Shown here one piece after another: positions 37,434 to 47,435 of a stretch of 64,000 nucleotides of DNA; the first letter of the stretch is position 1; the number at the start of each line of letters is the position of its first letter. The position numbers were made by a program, and so were the translations under genes. Source of the stretch: Roseiarcus sp963813195 (GTDB taxonomy: Bacteria > Pseudomonadota > Alphaproteobacteria > Rhizobiales > Beijerinckiaceae); contig CAWEYC010000036.1 of assembly GCA_963813195.1 (NCBI GenBank), forward strand, positions 272,318 through 336,317, written 5' to 3'. The notes under the pieces were generated by a model, which searched no databases, was not told the origin of the DNA, and saw only the letters and a program-made list of their open reading frames with translations.

Positions 37434-38831
37434 TCAAACGTGGATCGAGCGCTTGGCCACGCCCAACGCCGCCTCTTTCACCGCTTCCGACATCGTCGGA
37501 TGCGCGTGGCAGGTGCGCGCGAGATCCTCGGCGGAGCCGCCGAATTCCATCAGCACCGCCGCTTCATGGATCATTTCACCGGCGCCGAAGCCGACGATAT
37601 GGACGCCGAGCACGCGGTCCGTGGCGGCGTCGGCGAGCACTTTGACGAAACCATCGGTGTGGCGCATCGCGCGGGCTCGACCATTGGCGGTGAACGGGAA
37701 CTTGCCGATGGCGTAGGCTGTCCCCGCCGCCTTCAGCTCTTCCTCGGTCTTGCCGACGCTGGCGATTTCCGGGCTGGTGTAAACGACGCCGGGGATTACA
37801 TCGTAATTCACGTGACCCGCCTGCCCCGCCAGAATCTCGGCGAGCGCGACGCCCTCGTCCTCAGCCTTGTGGGCCAGCATCGGCCCTCGCACGACGTCGC
37901 CGATCGCGTAGACGCCGGCGACGCTGGTGGCGAAATGCTTGTCGATGACAACTTGGCCGCGCTCCGTCGCGACGCCCAGCGCTTCGAGCCCGAGGCCCTG
38001 CGTATAGGGGCGCCGTCCGATCGCGACGAGCACGATGTCGGCTTCGAGCGCGATCGGCGCTCCGCCCGCGCTGGGCTCGATCGACGCCTTGGCGCCAGCC
38101 GCCGTCTTCTCGACGCTGGCGACCTTGTGACCCAGGTGGAACTTGAAGCCCTGCTTCTCCAGCATACGCTGGACCTGCTTGGCGACCTCCCCGTCCATGC
38201 CCGGCAGAATGCGATCGAGGAATTCGACCACGACCACCTCGGAGCCGAGCCGCCGCCAGACTGAGCCGATCTCCAGGCCGATGACGCCGGCGCCGACGAC
38301 AATGAGCTTCTTGGGCGGTTTGGCGAGGGCGAGCGCGCCGGTTGAGGAAATGATCCTCTTCTCGTCGATCTCGACGCCGGGCAGGCGCGCGACGTCCGAG
38401 CCGGTGGCGATGACGATCGCTTTGGCGTCGAGCGGCGTCTCCTTGCCGTCGGCGCCCGTGACGATCACTTTGCCCGGCGCGGCGATGCGTCCCTCGCCGA
38501 CGATCCAGTCGATCTTATTCTTCTTGAACAGATACGCCACGCCGTTGACGTTGGCGGCGACGGTGTCGTCTTTGTGCTTCATCATCGCGCCGAGGTCGAG
38601 CTTGGGCGTGTCGACGACGACGCCGAGCGGCGCCAGGCCGTGCGCCGCCTCCTCGAACATTTCAGAGGCGTAGAGCAGCGCCTTGGAGGGAATGCAGCCG
38701 ATATTGAGGCAGGTCCCCCCGAGCGTCGCGCGCTTCTCGACCACGGCGACCCTCATGCCGAGCTGCGCGGCTCGGATCGCGCAGACATAACCGCCGGGAC
38801 CGGAGCCGATGACAATGAGATCGTGGGACAT
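37434..38831 (-). CDS. lpd: Dihydrolipoyl dehydrogenase (E3 of 2-oxoglutarate dehydrogenase)
   Basis: A 465-residue flavoprotein from ATG 38831. FAD-binding IVIGSGPGGYVCAI, the redox-active disulfide Cys41-Cys46 (GGTCLNIGCIPSK), the NAD site VVGAGVIGLEIGSVW, and the C-terminal interface with AHPTMSEA containing the catalytic His-Glu pair. It reoxidises the lipoamide of the E2 core. It is the last gene of the mdh-sucCD-sucA-sucB-lpd operon, 91 bp after sucB. Confidence 0.96.
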   Translation of the reverse strand: MSHDLIVIGSGPGGYVCAIRAAQLGMRVAVVEKRATLGGTCLNIGCIPSKALLYASEMFEEAAHGLAPLGVVVDTPKLDLGAMMKHKDDTVAANVNGVAYLFKKNKIDWIVGEGRIAAPGKVIVTGADGKETPLDAKAIVIATGSDVARLPGVEIDEKRIISSTGALALAKPPKKLIVVGAGVIGLEIGSVWRRLGSEVVVVEFLDRILPGMDGEVAKQVQRMLEKQGFKFHLGHKVASVEKTAAGAKASIEPSAGGAPIALEADIVLVAIGRRPYTQGLGLEALGVATERGQVVIDKHFATSVAGVYAIGDVVRGPMLAHKAEDEGVALAEILAGQAGHVNYDVIPGVVYTSPEIASVGKTEEELKAAGTAYAIGKFPFTANGRARAMRHTDGFVKVLADAATDRVLGVHIVGFGAGEMIHEAAVLMEFGGSAEDLARTCHAHPTMSEAVKEAALGVAKRSIHV

Positions 38832-38922
38832 GTCGTTCTCTCTTCCGATGACTCGCTGAACTATCATGGCCGGGACAAGCCCGGCCATGACGCGTACATT
38901 GACTCTCTACGCTAAATCCTCG

Positions 38923-40161
38923 TCAGAGATCGAGCACAAGCCGCGCCGGTTCCTCGAGAGCTTCCTTCACACGCACGAGGAACGTCACGGCCTCCTTGCC
39001 GTCGACGACGCGGTGGTCGTAGCTCAGCGCGAGATACATCATCGGACGGATCTCGATCTTGCCGTTGATCGCCATCGGCCGGTCCTGGATCTTGTGCATG
39101 CCGAGAATGCCAGACTGCGGCGCGTTGAGAATCGGTGTCGACATCAGCGAGCCGTAGATGCCGCCGTTGGTGATGGTGAACGTGCCGCCCTGCATCTCCT
39201 CGATCTTCAAGCTGCCCTCGCGAGCGCGCTTACCGAAATCAGCGATCGACTGTTCGATACCCGCGACCGACAGCCTGTCCGCGTCGCGCACCACGGGAAC
39301 GACGAGCCCTTTGTCGGTCCCGACCGCGATGCCGATGTGATAGTAGTTCTTGAAGACGAGATCGGCGCCGTCGATCTCGGCGTTAACGGCGGGGATTTCC
39401 TTCAAGGCCTGCACGCAGGCTTTGACGAAGAATCCCATGAAGCCGAGCTTGATGCCGTGCTTCTTCTCGAAGACGTCCTTGTAGCGTGCGCGCAACGCCA
39501 TCACTTCGCCCATGTCGACCTCGTTGAAGGTCGTCAGCATAGCGGCGGTGTTCTGCGCGTCCTTCAGCCGGCGCGCGATGGTCTGGCGCAACTTGGTCAG
39601 GCGCACGCGCTCCTCGCGCGTGGCGTCGTCGGGCGGCGAGGGCGCGCGCGCCGCGATCGGCGCAGCCGGCGCCGGCGCGGAGATCGGGGCCGCGGGCTTC
39701 GACGCCGGCGTCCGCGAGATCTCGTCGAGGACGTCGCTCTTGAGAACCTGGCCGCGCTTGCCGCTGCCGGCGACTGCGGAAAGGTCGATCGCGTTCTCGC
39801 TGGCCATCTTGGCGGCGGAGGGAGCCGGCGGCATCGCGCTCGGCACGGGCGCGGCTTTCGGCGCAGAACTCGCGGGCGGAGAGGCTGACGCCGAGCTCGC
39901 GGACGCCGGCGCGCTGGAAGCGCCACCCGCCGTGAGGCCGCCCAGAAGCGCGCCGATCGCGACCGTCTGTCCGGTCTCGGCGGCGATTTCCGTCAGGACG
40001 CCAGCCGAAGGCGCGTTGACCTCCAATGTCACCTTGTCGGTCTCGAGTTCGACCAGCGGTTCGTCCGCCCTGACGGCGTCGCCGCGCTGCTTGAACCATT
40101 TGCCCACGGTCGCCTCGGAGATCGATTCGCCGAGGGTGGGAACGCGAATTTCAATGGCCAT
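38923..40161 (-). CDS. sucB: Dihydrolipoyllysine-residue succinyltransferase (E2)
   Basis: A 412-residue E2 protein. The lipoyl domain (residues 2-77) carries Lys43 in ETDKVTLEV. An Ala/Pro-rich hinge, then a peripheral subunit-binding domain (about 120-150, GSGKRGQVLKSDVLDEI) and the catalytic domain with the terminal SYDHRVVDGKEAV (His and Asp of the acyltransferase site). It accepts the succinyl group from SucA and passes it to CoA. It follows the YciI-like gene on the minus strand with 30 bp between. Confidence 0.96.
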   Translation of the reverse strand: MAIEIRVPTLGESISEATVGKWFKQRGDAVRADEPLVELETDKVTLEVNAPSAGVLTEIAAETGQTVAIGALLGGLTAGGASSAPASASSASASPPASSAPKAAPVPSAMPPAPSAAKMASENAIDLSAVAGSGKRGQVLKSDVLDEISRTPASKPAAPISAPAPAAPIAARAPSPPDDATREERVRLTKLRQTIARRLKDAQNTAAMLTTFNEVDMGEVMALRARYKDVFEKKHGIKLGFMGFFVKACVQALKEIPAVNAEIDGADLVFKNYYHIGIAVGTDKGLVVPVVRDADRLSVAGIEQSIADFGKRAREGSLKIEEMQGGTFTITNGGIYGSLMSTPILNAPQSGILGMHKIQDRPMAINGKIEIRPMMYLALSYDHRVVDGKEAVTFLVRVKEALEEPARLVLDL

Positions 40162-40191
40162 GCGTCAATGCGCCGCGAGGGCGCCCTTCTT

Positions 40192-40536
40192 TCACGGAGA
40201 AATGGAGGAAACCGGCGCCCGCGCTTCGGCGGGACGGACAGAAATCGTCGGCATTGGACACACATCATAGACGAAGCCGCGATTCGCGGCGACAACGGGA
40301 TCGCGAGCCAGCAGCGCGCGCACCGCTTCAGCCGAGGCCGCCTCGATGATCGCGACGCCCCAGGCGCCCGCGGGATCGTCGACCGCGCCGGTCGCGATCA
40401 CCATCCCGGCTTCCACGAACGGGCGCCAATAGTTCTGATGGGCGCCCATGAGTCCGCGTTCCTCGGCCGCCATGTCGGCGAGGAAGGTCTTGCGCGGCGG
40501 CGTCAAGCGGCAGAGAAAATGCGGCACGGCGGTCAA
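40192..40536 (-). CDS. YciI-like small protein
   Basis: A 114-residue protein of the YciI/YCII dimeric alpha-beta barrel type: HFLCRLTPPRKTFLADM, MGAHQNYWRPFVEAGMVIATGAV and the C-terminal PVVAANRGFVYDVCPM. Members have uncertain function (some are chlorohydrolase-like, others helper enzymes). It sits between sucA and sucB in the TCA operon, 30 bp upstream of sucB and 46 bp downstream of sucA, so is cotranscribed. The direct TCA role is not established. Confidence 0.8.
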   Translation of the reverse strand: MTAVPHFLCRLTPPRKTFLADMAAEERGLMGAHQNYWRPFVEAGMVIATGAVDDPAGAWGVAIIEAASAEAVRALLARDPVVAANRGFVYDVCPMPTISVRPAEARAPVSSISP

Positions 40537-40582
40537 CTCGCGCGGACGTCGGGGGAAAATGCGGAGTGAGGGAACGCTCCCC

Positions 40583-43543
40583 TCACGCGAAACACTCGTC
40601 GAGGAACGCCTTGAGCTGCGCGAGATGCTTGGACATCAGGCCCGTCGCGGTCGCCGCGGCGGCCGGACGGCCCGCATAGCGCGCGCGCTTGCACTTACCG
40701 CCGACCTGGCCGAGCACCCATTCGAGATAGGGCTCGACGAAGGTCCATGGACCCATGTTCTTCGGCTCCTCCTGGCACCAGACCAGATCGGCCTTCTTGA
40801 AGCGGCTGAGCTCTTTCACCAGGCTCTTGAGCGGGAACGGATAGAGTTGTTCGACCCGCAGGATGTAGACGTCGTCGATCCCTCGCTTCTCGCGCTCCTC
40901 ATAGATGTCATAATAGACCTTGCCGGAGCAAAGAATGACGCGGCGGATCTTCTCGTCGCGGGCGAGCTTGATCTTCTCGCCCTTGTGCGTCTCGGCGCTG
41001 TCCCACAGCAGGCGATGGAAGCTGGAGCCCGGTGCGAACGCCTCGATGTTCGACACCGCCCGCTTGTTGCGCAGCATCGACTTCGGCGTCATGACGATCA
41101 GGGGCTTGCGGATTTCCCGCTTCAGTTGCCGACGCAGCACGTGGAAGAAATTGGCCGGCGTCGAGGGAGCGACGACCTGCATATTGTCCTCGGCGCACAT
41201 TTGGAGAAACCGCTCCAGACGGGCGGAGGAATGCTCCGGTCCCTGGCCCTCGTAGCCGTGCGGCAGCAGACAGACCAAGCCGGACATGCGCAGCCACTTG
41301 CGCTCGCCCGAAGAGATGAACTGGTCGAACACAACCTGAGCGCCATTGGCGAAATCGCCGAACTGCGCCTCCCACAACGTCAGCGCGTTCGGTTCGGCTA
41401 GCGAATAGCCGTACTCGAATCCGAGGACGGCTTCCTCGGAGAGCATCGAATTGATGACCTCGTATCGCGCCTGGCCGTCGCGAATGTGGTTGAGCGGAAT
41501 GTAGCGCGCCTCGGTCTGCTGGTCGATGAGCACGGAGTGGCGCTGCGAAAAGGTGCCACGCTCGCTGTCCTGTCCGGACAGACGCACCGGAAACCCTTCA
41601 TCGAGCAGGGAGCCGAAAGCGAGCGCCTCCGCGGTCGCCCAGTCGATCCCATCGCCTGCCTCGATCGTCCCGCGGCGATTGTCGAGAAATCGTTGGATCG
41701 TCTTGTGAACGCTGAAGCCGGGGGGCGACGCGGTGACGCGTTCGCCGATCTGACGCAGGCGCGCGATCTCAACGGCTGTCTCGCCACGCCGATCGTCGTC
41801 GGCAAGATCCTGCGCGGCCTTGAAGCCGGCCCAGCGACCGTCGAGCCAATCCGCCTTGTTCGCGATATAGGCCTGGCCCGCTTCGTATTCGGCGTCGAGG
41901 CGATGGCGCCAATCAGCGCGCATCTTGTCGACTTCGCCCTGGGTGACGATCCCCTCCGCGACGAGCTTGTTGGCGTAGATCTGCTGTGTCGAGGGATGCG
42001 AGCGGATGTTGCGATACATCAGCGGCTGGGTGAACGCGGGCTCGTCGCCCTCGTTGTGGCCGAAGCGGCGGTAGCAGAACATGTCGATGACGACGGGCTT
42101 GTGGAAGCGCTGCCGGTATTCCGTCGCGACCTTGGCGCAGAAGACGACCGCCTCGGGATCGTCGCCGTTGACGTGGAAGATCGGCGCCTCGACCAGCTTG
42201 GCGACGTCGGAGGGGTAAGGCGATGAGCGGGAATACCGAGGATAGGTGGTGAAGCCGATCTGGTTGTTGACGATGAAGTGCAGCGAGCCGCCGGTACGAT
42301 GGCCGCGCAGGCCCGACAGCCCGAAGCACTCGGCGACGACGCCCTGCCCGGCGAAGGCGGCATCGCCGTGAATCAGCAGCGGCAGCACCTTCACGCGCTC
42401 GATGTAATCGTTGAGCTGATCCTGCTTGGCGCGCACCTTGCCGAGCACGACAGGGTCGACGATCTCGAGGTGTGAGGGGTTGGCGGTCAGCGACAGATGC
42501 ACCGTATTGTTGTCGAACTCTCGGTTCGACGAGGCGCCTAGATGATATTTGACGTCGCCGGATCCCTCGACTTCGTCCGGCGCGGCCGACCCGCCCTTGA
42601 ACTCGTGGAAAATGACGCGATGCGGCTTGCCCATGACCTGGCTGAGCACGTTGAGCCGGCCGCGATGGGCCATGCCGAACACGATTTCCTTGAGACCCAG
42701 CGCGCCGCCGCGCTTGATGATCTGCTCGAGCGCCGGAATCATCGCCTCTGCGCCGTCGAGGCCGAAGCGCTTGGCGCCGGGGTATTTGACATCGAAGAAG
42801 TTCTCGAAGCCCTCGGCCTCGACGAGCTTGCCGAGGATCGCGCGCTTGCCTTCCTTGGTGAACTGGATTTCCTTGTCCGGCCCCTCGATGCGCTCCTGGA
42901 TCCACGCCTTCTCCGCGGGGTCGGAGATGTGGACGAACTCGAAGCCGATCGTGTCGCAGTAGGTGCGCCGCAGGATCGTCAGCATCTCGCCCACGGTCGC
43001 TGTCTCGAGCCCGAGCACGTGATCGATGAAGATCTTGCGGTCGTAGTCGGATTCCTGGAATCCGTAAGTCGCGGGATGGAGTTCCTCGTGATCCTTCTGC
43101 GGCTCGAGGCCGAGCGGATCGAGATTGGCGTGCAAATGGCCGCGCATGCGATAGGCGCGGATCATCATCAGCGCCCGCACGCTGTCGCGCGTCGCGCGAT
43201 GGATCTCCTCGTCGCTCGGCGCCGCGACAGATTCGGACGCCGCCTTCGCGCGCAGTTTTTCCGCGACCGCCTTCTCCGTCGCCGGCCAATCGCCGTCGAG
43301 CGCGTTGATCAGATCGCTTTTGGGCGTCGCCGGCCACTGGGGACGCCGCCACGAAGCGCCCTCGGCGGTCTTTTCGACGCTGGCGGGATCGTCGCCGAGC
43401 GCGTCGAAGAAATCGCGCCAGCTCGCCTCCACCGATGAGGGATCCTTCTCGTACCGGGCATGCAGCGCCTCGATGTAAGCGCCGTTGACGCCATAGAGAA
43501 ACGAGGTTTGCAGCAACGCCTGATTGATGTCCTGCCGCGTCAT
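40583..43543 (-). CDS. sucA: 2-oxoglutarate dehydrogenase E1 component
   Basis: A 986-residue thiamine-diphosphate enzyme that decarboxylates 2-oxoglutarate and succinylates the lipoyl group of SucB. Family features: the N-terminal arm (FLYGVNGAYIEALHARYEKD), GMAHRGRLNVLSQVMGKPH, the ThDP-binding region with GDAAFAGQGVVAECF, FNNQIGFTT-like IVNNQIGFTTYPR, and the C-terminal transketolase-type domain (GYEGQGPEHSSARLERFLQM) ending AYAGRPAAA-type sequence. Length is normal. It lies 13 bp downstream of sucD on the same strand. Confidence 0.97.
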   Translation of the reverse strand: MTRQDINQALLQTSFLYGVNGAYIEALHARYEKDPSSVEASWRDFFDALGDDPASVEKTAEGASWRRPQWPATPKSDLINALDGDWPATEKAVAEKLRAKAASESVAAPSDEEIHRATRDSVRALMMIRAYRMRGHLHANLDPLGLEPQKDHEELHPATYGFQESDYDRKIFIDHVLGLETATVGEMLTILRRTYCDTIGFEFVHISDPAEKAWIQERIEGPDKEIQFTKEGKRAILGKLVEAEGFENFFDVKYPGAKRFGLDGAEAMIPALEQIIKRGGALGLKEIVFGMAHRGRLNVLSQVMGKPHRVIFHEFKGGSAAPDEVEGSGDVKYHLGASSNREFDNNTVHLSLTANPSHLEIVDPVVLGKVRAKQDQLNDYIERVKVLPLLIHGDAAFAGQGVVAECFGLSGLRGHRTGGSLHFIVNNQIGFTTYPRYSRSSPYPSDVAKLVEAPIFHVNGDDPEAVVFCAKVATEYRQRFHKPVVIDMFCYRRFGHNEGDEPAFTQPLMYRNIRSHPSTQQIYANKLVAEGIVTQGEVDKMRADWRHRLDAEYEAGQAYIANKADWLDGRWAGFKAAQDLADDDRRGETAVEIARLRQIGERVTASPPGFSVHKTIQRFLDNRRGTIEAGDGIDWATAEALAFGSLLDEGFPVRLSGQDSERGTFSQRHSVLIDQQTEARYIPLNHIRDGQARYEVINSMLSEEAVLGFEYGYSLAEPNALTLWEAQFGDFANGAQVVFDQFISSGERKWLRMSGLVCLLPHGYEGQGPEHSSARLERFLQMCAEDNMQVVAPSTPANFFHVLRRQLKREIRKPLIVMTPKSMLRNKRAVSNIEAFAPGSSFHRLLWDSAETHKGEKIKLARDEKIRRVILCSGKVYYDIYEEREKRGIDDVYILRVEQLYPFPLKSLVKELSRFKKADLVWCQEEPKNMGPWTFVEPYLEWVLGQVGGKCKRARYAGRPAAAATATGLMSKHLAQLKAFLDECFA

Positions 43544-43556
43544 GTCCGGCCTCCCA

Positions 43557-44444
43557 TCATTTTCCGTTCAATACATCAACCAAGGTCGCGCCGAGCCTCG
43601 CCGGCGAGGGCGAAACGCGAATGCCCGCCGCTTCCATCGCCGCGATCTTGTCCTCGGCGCCACCCTTGCCGCCTGCGATGATTGCGCCGGCATGGCCCAT
43701 TCGGCGGCCCGGCGGCGCCGTGCGCCCGGCAATGAAACCGACCATCGGCTTGGCGCGGCCCTTTTTCGCCTCGTCCTTGACGAATTGTGACGCGTCTTCC
43801 TCCGCCTGACCGCCGATCTCGCCGATCATGATGATCGACTTGGTCTCGGGGTCGGCGAGGAACAATTCGAGCGCGTCGATGAAGTCCATGCCTTTTACGG
43901 GATCGCCGCCGATCCCGACCGCGGTCGTTTGGCCGAGACCCTCGCGGGTGGTCTGGAACACGGCCTCGTAGGTGAGGGTTCCCGATCGCGATACGATGCC
44001 GACGCTGCCTCGCTTGAAGATGTTGCCGGGCATGATCCCGATCTTGCATTCGCCCGCGGTCATCACCCCTGGACAATTGGGGCCGACCAGGATCGATTTC
44101 GAGCCCTGCAACGAACGTTTGACCTTGACCATGTCAAGAACCGGGATGCCCTCGGTGATGCAGACGATGAGGGGAACTTCCGCCGCGATCGCCTCGCAAA
44201 TCGCGTCCGCAGCCCCTGGCGGCGGAACATAAATCACCGAGGCCTCCGCGCCGGTCGCCTCGCGCGCCTCGGCGACCGTGTCGAAAACGGGCAGCCCGAG
44301 ATGGGTCGAGCCGCCCTTGCCGGGCGAAACGCCGCCGACCATTTTCGTGCCGTAGGCGATCGCCTGTTCCGAATGGAACGTGCCGTTCTTGCCGGTGAAA
44401 CCCTGGGTGAGAACGCGGGTGTTCTTGTCGATGAGAACGGACAT
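43557..44444 (-). CDS. sucD: Succinyl-CoA synthetase alpha subunit
   Basis: A 295-residue subunit that carries the phosphohistidine: His251 in RRMGHAGAIIAGGKGG. The CoA-binding part has TQGFTGKNGTFHSEQAIAYG and VGGVSPGKGG, and GPNCPGVMTAGECKIGIMP follows. Its ATG overlaps the sucC stop by one base (TAATG), giving fixed-ratio translation with the beta subunit. Confidence 0.97.
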   Translation of the reverse strand: MSVLIDKNTRVLTQGFTGKNGTFHSEQAIAYGTKMVGGVSPGKGGSTHLGLPVFDTVAEAREATGAEASVIYVPPPGAADAICEAIAAEVPLIVCITEGIPVLDMVKVKRSLQGSKSILVGPNCPGVMTAGECKIGIMPGNIFKRGSVGIVSRSGTLTYEAVFQTTREGLGQTTAVGIGGDPVKGMDFIDALELFLADPETKSIIMIGEIGGQAEEDASQFVKDEAKKGRAKPMVGFIAGRTAPPGRRMGHAGAIIAGGKGGAEDKIAAMEAAGIRVSPSPARLGATLVDVLNGK

Positions 44445-45655
44445 TAGCGGGCTCCCTGCGCGGCGGAGCGCACCGCTCCTACAATTTTCTGGGCCGCGTC
44501 GTCGAGGTCATCCGCGGGGATGACGTTCAAACCGAAGTCGCGGATGATCTTCTTGCCCAAATCGACGTTGGTGCCTTCGAGGCGCACGACGAGCGGCACT
44601 TTGAGCCCCATCTCCTTGACCGCGGCGATGACGCCTTCGGCGATCACGTCGCAGCGCATGATGCCGCCGAAAATGTTGACCAATATTCCCTTCACATTGG
44701 GATCGGCCGTGATGATCTTGAATGCGGCCGTAACCTTGTCTTTCGACGCGCCGCCGCCGACGTCGAGGAAGTTGGCGGGGCTCTCGCCGTAGAGCTTGAT
44801 GATGTCCATCGTCGCCATCGCAAGGCCGGCGCCGTTGACCATGCAGCCGATCGTGCCGTCGAGCGCGACATAGTTGAGGTCGTGCTTGGAGGCCTCGATC
44901 TCCTTGGCGTCCTCCTCGGTCTCGTCGCGCAGCGCCACGATGTCGGGATGACGGTAGAGCGCGTTGTCGTCGAAAGACACTTTGGCGTCGAGCACCTTGA
45001 GTTGGCCGCCGGTCGTCACGATCAACGGATTGACTTCGAGCATCGACATGTCCTTGGCGATGAACGCCGCATACAGCTGGGCGATCAGCCCCTCCGTCTG
45101 CTTGGCGAGATCCCCGCTCAAGCCGAGCGCGCGCGCCGCCGCGCGGCCGTGATGCGGCATCGCCCCGGTCGCCGGATCGATCGAGAAGGAGCGGATCTTT
45201 TCCGGCGTCTCATGCGCGACATCCTCGATGTTGACGCCGCCCTCGGTCGACAGGACGAAGGCGACGCGACTGGCGGCGCGGTCGACCAGCGCGGAGAGAT
45301 AGAACTCCTTGTCGATCGAGGAGCCGTCCTCAATGTAGAGCCGATTGACCTGCTTTCCCGCCGGCCCGGTCTGCACCGTGACCAAGGTTGCGCCGAGCAT
45401 CTGCGTCGCAAATTCGCGCACTTCCTCGATCGAGCGGGCGAGGCGCACGCCGCCCTTGTCGCCGGCCGAGGGCTCCTTGAAGCGGCCCTTGCCGCGACCG
45501 CCCGCGTGAATCTGGCTCTTGACGACCCAGAGCGGTCCGGGAAGCGCCTTAGCGGCGGCGACCGCCTCCTCCGGCGTGAAGGCCGCCCGGCCGGCGGACA
45601 CCGGCGCCCCGAAGGCGGCCAGGACCGCCTTAGCCTGGTATTCGTGAATGTTCAT
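44444..45655 (-). CDS. sucC: Succinyl-CoA synthetase beta subunit
   Basis: A 403-residue ATP-grasp subunit (MNIHEYQAKAVLAAFGAPV; VVKSQIHAGGRGKGRFKEP; LEVNPLIVTTGGQLKVLDAK; NGAGLAMATMDIIKLYG; VGGGASKDKVTAAFKI; NIFGGIMRCDVIAEG). Together with SucD it makes ATP or GTP from succinyl-CoA. It lies 54 bp downstream of mdh. Confidence 0.97.
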   Translation of the reverse strand: MNIHEYQAKAVLAAFGAPVSAGRAAFTPEEAVAAAKALPGPLWVVKSQIHAGGRGKGRFKEPSAGDKGGVRLARSIEEVREFATQMLGATLVTVQTGPAGKQVNRLYIEDGSSIDKEFYLSALVDRAASRVAFVLSTEGGVNIEDVAHETPEKIRSFSIDPATGAMPHHGRAAARALGLSGDLAKQTEGLIAQLYAAFIAKDMSMLEVNPLIVTTGGQLKVLDAKVSFDDNALYRHPDIVALRDETEEDAKEIEASKHDLNYVALDGTIGCMVNGAGLAMATMDIIKLYGESPANFLDVGGGASKDKVTAAFKIITADPNVKGILVNIFGGIMRCDVIAEGVIAAVKEMGLKVPLVVRLEGTNVDLGKKIIRDFGLNVIPADDLDDAAQKIVGAVRSAAQGAR

Positions 45656-45709
45656 GGATCGACGCTCGCTCTCGAGGGAACCAGGCCGGCGCGTCCGGCG
45701 CCGGAAAAA

Positions 45710-46675
45710 TTAACCAGCAAGCGCCGGATTGATCGCCTTGCAAGCGTCGATGAGCGTGCGCACGGAGGCGACTGACTTGGCGAACATCGCCTTCTCCGCG
45801 TCGTCGAGGTTGATTTCGACGATGCGCTCGACGCCGCCGGCGCCGATCACCACGGGCACGCCGACATAGGTGTCGCTCACGCCATATTGGCCGCTGAGCT
45901 GCGCTGCGCAGGGAAGCACGCGGCGCTGGTCCTTGAGGTAGGATTCGGCCATCGCGATCGCCGAGGCGGCCGGGGCATAGAAGGCCGAGCCGGTCTTGAG
46001 CAGGTTGACGATTTCGCCGCCGCCCTTCCGCGTGCGCTCGACCATCGCGTCGAGGCGCTCCTGGGTGGTCCAACCCATCTTGATGAGATCGGGCAATGGA
46101 ATGCCGGCGACGGTCGAATAGCGCACCGAAGGCACCATATCGTCGCCGTGACCGCCGAGCACGAAAGCGGAGACGTCCTCGACGGACACCTTGAATTCCT
46201 CGGCCAAGAAGTGGCGGAAACGTGAGGAATCGAGCACCCCGGCCATCCCGACGACCTTATGCCCGGGAAGGCCCGAGGTCTTCTGCAGCGCCCAGACCAT
46301 CGCGTCCAGCGGATTGGTGATGCAGACGACGAAGGCGTCCGGCGCGTTGGCCTTGATGCCCGCCCCGACTGCGTCCATCACCTTGAGGTTGATGCCTAGG
46401 AGATCGTCGCGGCTCATGCCCGGCTTGCGCGGCACGCCCGCGGTGACGATCACGACATCGGCGCCGGCGATCTCGGCGTAAGAGCTGGCGCCGGTCAGGC
46501 GCGCGTTGAAGCCGTCGACAGGAGCGGATTCGGCGAGGTCCAGCGCCTTCCCCTGTGGCACGCCGTCGACAATATCGAAAAGGACGATGTCGCCGAGTTC
46601 CTTGAGCGCGGCCAAATGGGCCAGGGTGCCGCCGATCTGGCCCGCCCCGATCAATGCAATCTTCTTACGCGCCAT
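45710..46675 (-). CDS. mdh: Malate dehydrogenase
   Basis: A 321-residue L-lactate/malate dehydrogenase-fold enzyme of the alphaproteobacterial type. NAD-binding LIGAGQIGGTLAHL with Asp34 (VLFDIVD), substrate loop VTAGVPRKPGMSRDDLL, and the catalytic His176 (VLGGHGDDMVP). ATG 46675 gives the expected start MARKKIAL; an ATG nine bases upstream (46684) is an alternative. It is the first gene of the TCA operon. Confidence 0.96.
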   Translation of the reverse strand: MARKKIALIGAGQIGGTLAHLAALKELGDIVLFDIVDGVPQGKALDLAESAPVDGFNARLTGASSYAEIAGADVVIVTAGVPRKPGMSRDDLLGINLKVMDAVGAGIKANAPDAFVVCITNPLDAMVWALQKTSGLPGHKVVGMAGVLDSSRFRHFLAEEFKVSVEDVSAFVLGGHGDDMVPSVRYSTVAGIPLPDLIKMGWTTQERLDAMVERTRKGGGEIVNLLKTGSAFYAPAASAIAMAESYLKDQRRVLPCAAQLSGQYGVSDTYVGVPVVIGAGGVERIVEINLDDAEKAMFAKSVASVRTLIDACKAINPALAG

Positions 46676-46929
46676 GGGATTCATCCGTCTTTCGAGTTTG
46701 CCGCGACTGCGACCGCTGCGCGGCGAGCAACCGCGCGGTGCTATCGCCCCATCCTCTTTCGCGATCAAGCCGAACTTTGGGCGGACGCACGCGCGGCGCC
46801 GATCACGAAGGATTGATGGAATTTGGTTCGGCTGTCAGTTCAATCGCTTACGGCACGCCAGGGCAACCTCAAATTCGATTGTCGGCAAAAAACTTATTCA
46901 GGCAAATGACATTTTCTGTAATCTGTAAG
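46676..46929. other. Upstream region of the TCA operon
   Basis: Holds the promoter of the mdh-led operon. An AT-rich patch lies at about 46880-46925 (cggcaaaaaacttattc...). I see no gene and could not assign a promoter or operator. Confidence 0.4.
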
Positions 46930-47110
46930 GCGGCGACAACAGGTCGAATGTCGCGGTCGACACGAAGCTGGCCAGTTCATTGCTGGCGAGCGCGTTGAGA
47001 TCGCTGCCGACGCTGAAGAAGCGGCCTTTGGCGTCAAGGACGGCGTGCACATCAGGCCGAACCGTGCATTCTGTCGCGAGATAATTGAAATCCTCGGCGA
47101 ACCGTCCAGC
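46930..47110 (-). pseudogene. Enoyl-CoA hydratase (crotonase) relic
   Basis: On the minus strand one frame encodes AEDFNYLATECTVRPDV, HAVLDAKGRFFSVGSDL and NALASNE. The GRFFSVGSDL part is the oxyanion-hole motif of crotonase-family enzymes, preceded by the usual surface helix and strand. Nothing upstream or downstream completes the protein and there is no start codon or ribosome site. It is read as a remnant about 60 residues long. It is one of several relics of beta-oxidation genes in the next 5 kb. Confidence 0.6.
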
Positions 47111-47435
47111 ATCGTGGCGGCGAGAGGCTCTCGTTCGACGAAGTCCGCGATCGAATGGCCGCGCGCCTCCCCATCCGTCGGCGCCGACTACGACGACGGT
47201 TTGTACACCACCTTATCATATCGATCCGAACCGCGCCGACAGGCTTCTTGCCCGCGAGCACGAGTTGCTTGGGTTTGCGCCGCGCCGGCACCCAATTCGT
47301 GCGTGCCGCCTCGCCACAATTGATGTGCTAGTTTATGATTCCTGTGCGCGAAGACAAGCGGATGGAGGACATATTGCGGCGGCGCGCGGGAGGGACGTAC
47401 GGTCCTGTGGCGAGGCCCAAAAGCGCGAAGTCGGA

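Noticed and set aside
37302..38264. Plus-strand reading frames across lpd
   Set aside because: No family match and fully opposite to lpd with its active-site motifs.
46676..47435. Additional small genes in the mdh-phosphotransferase gap
   Set aside because: Apart from the crotonase relic, the frames are short, Arg-rich and without ribosome sites.
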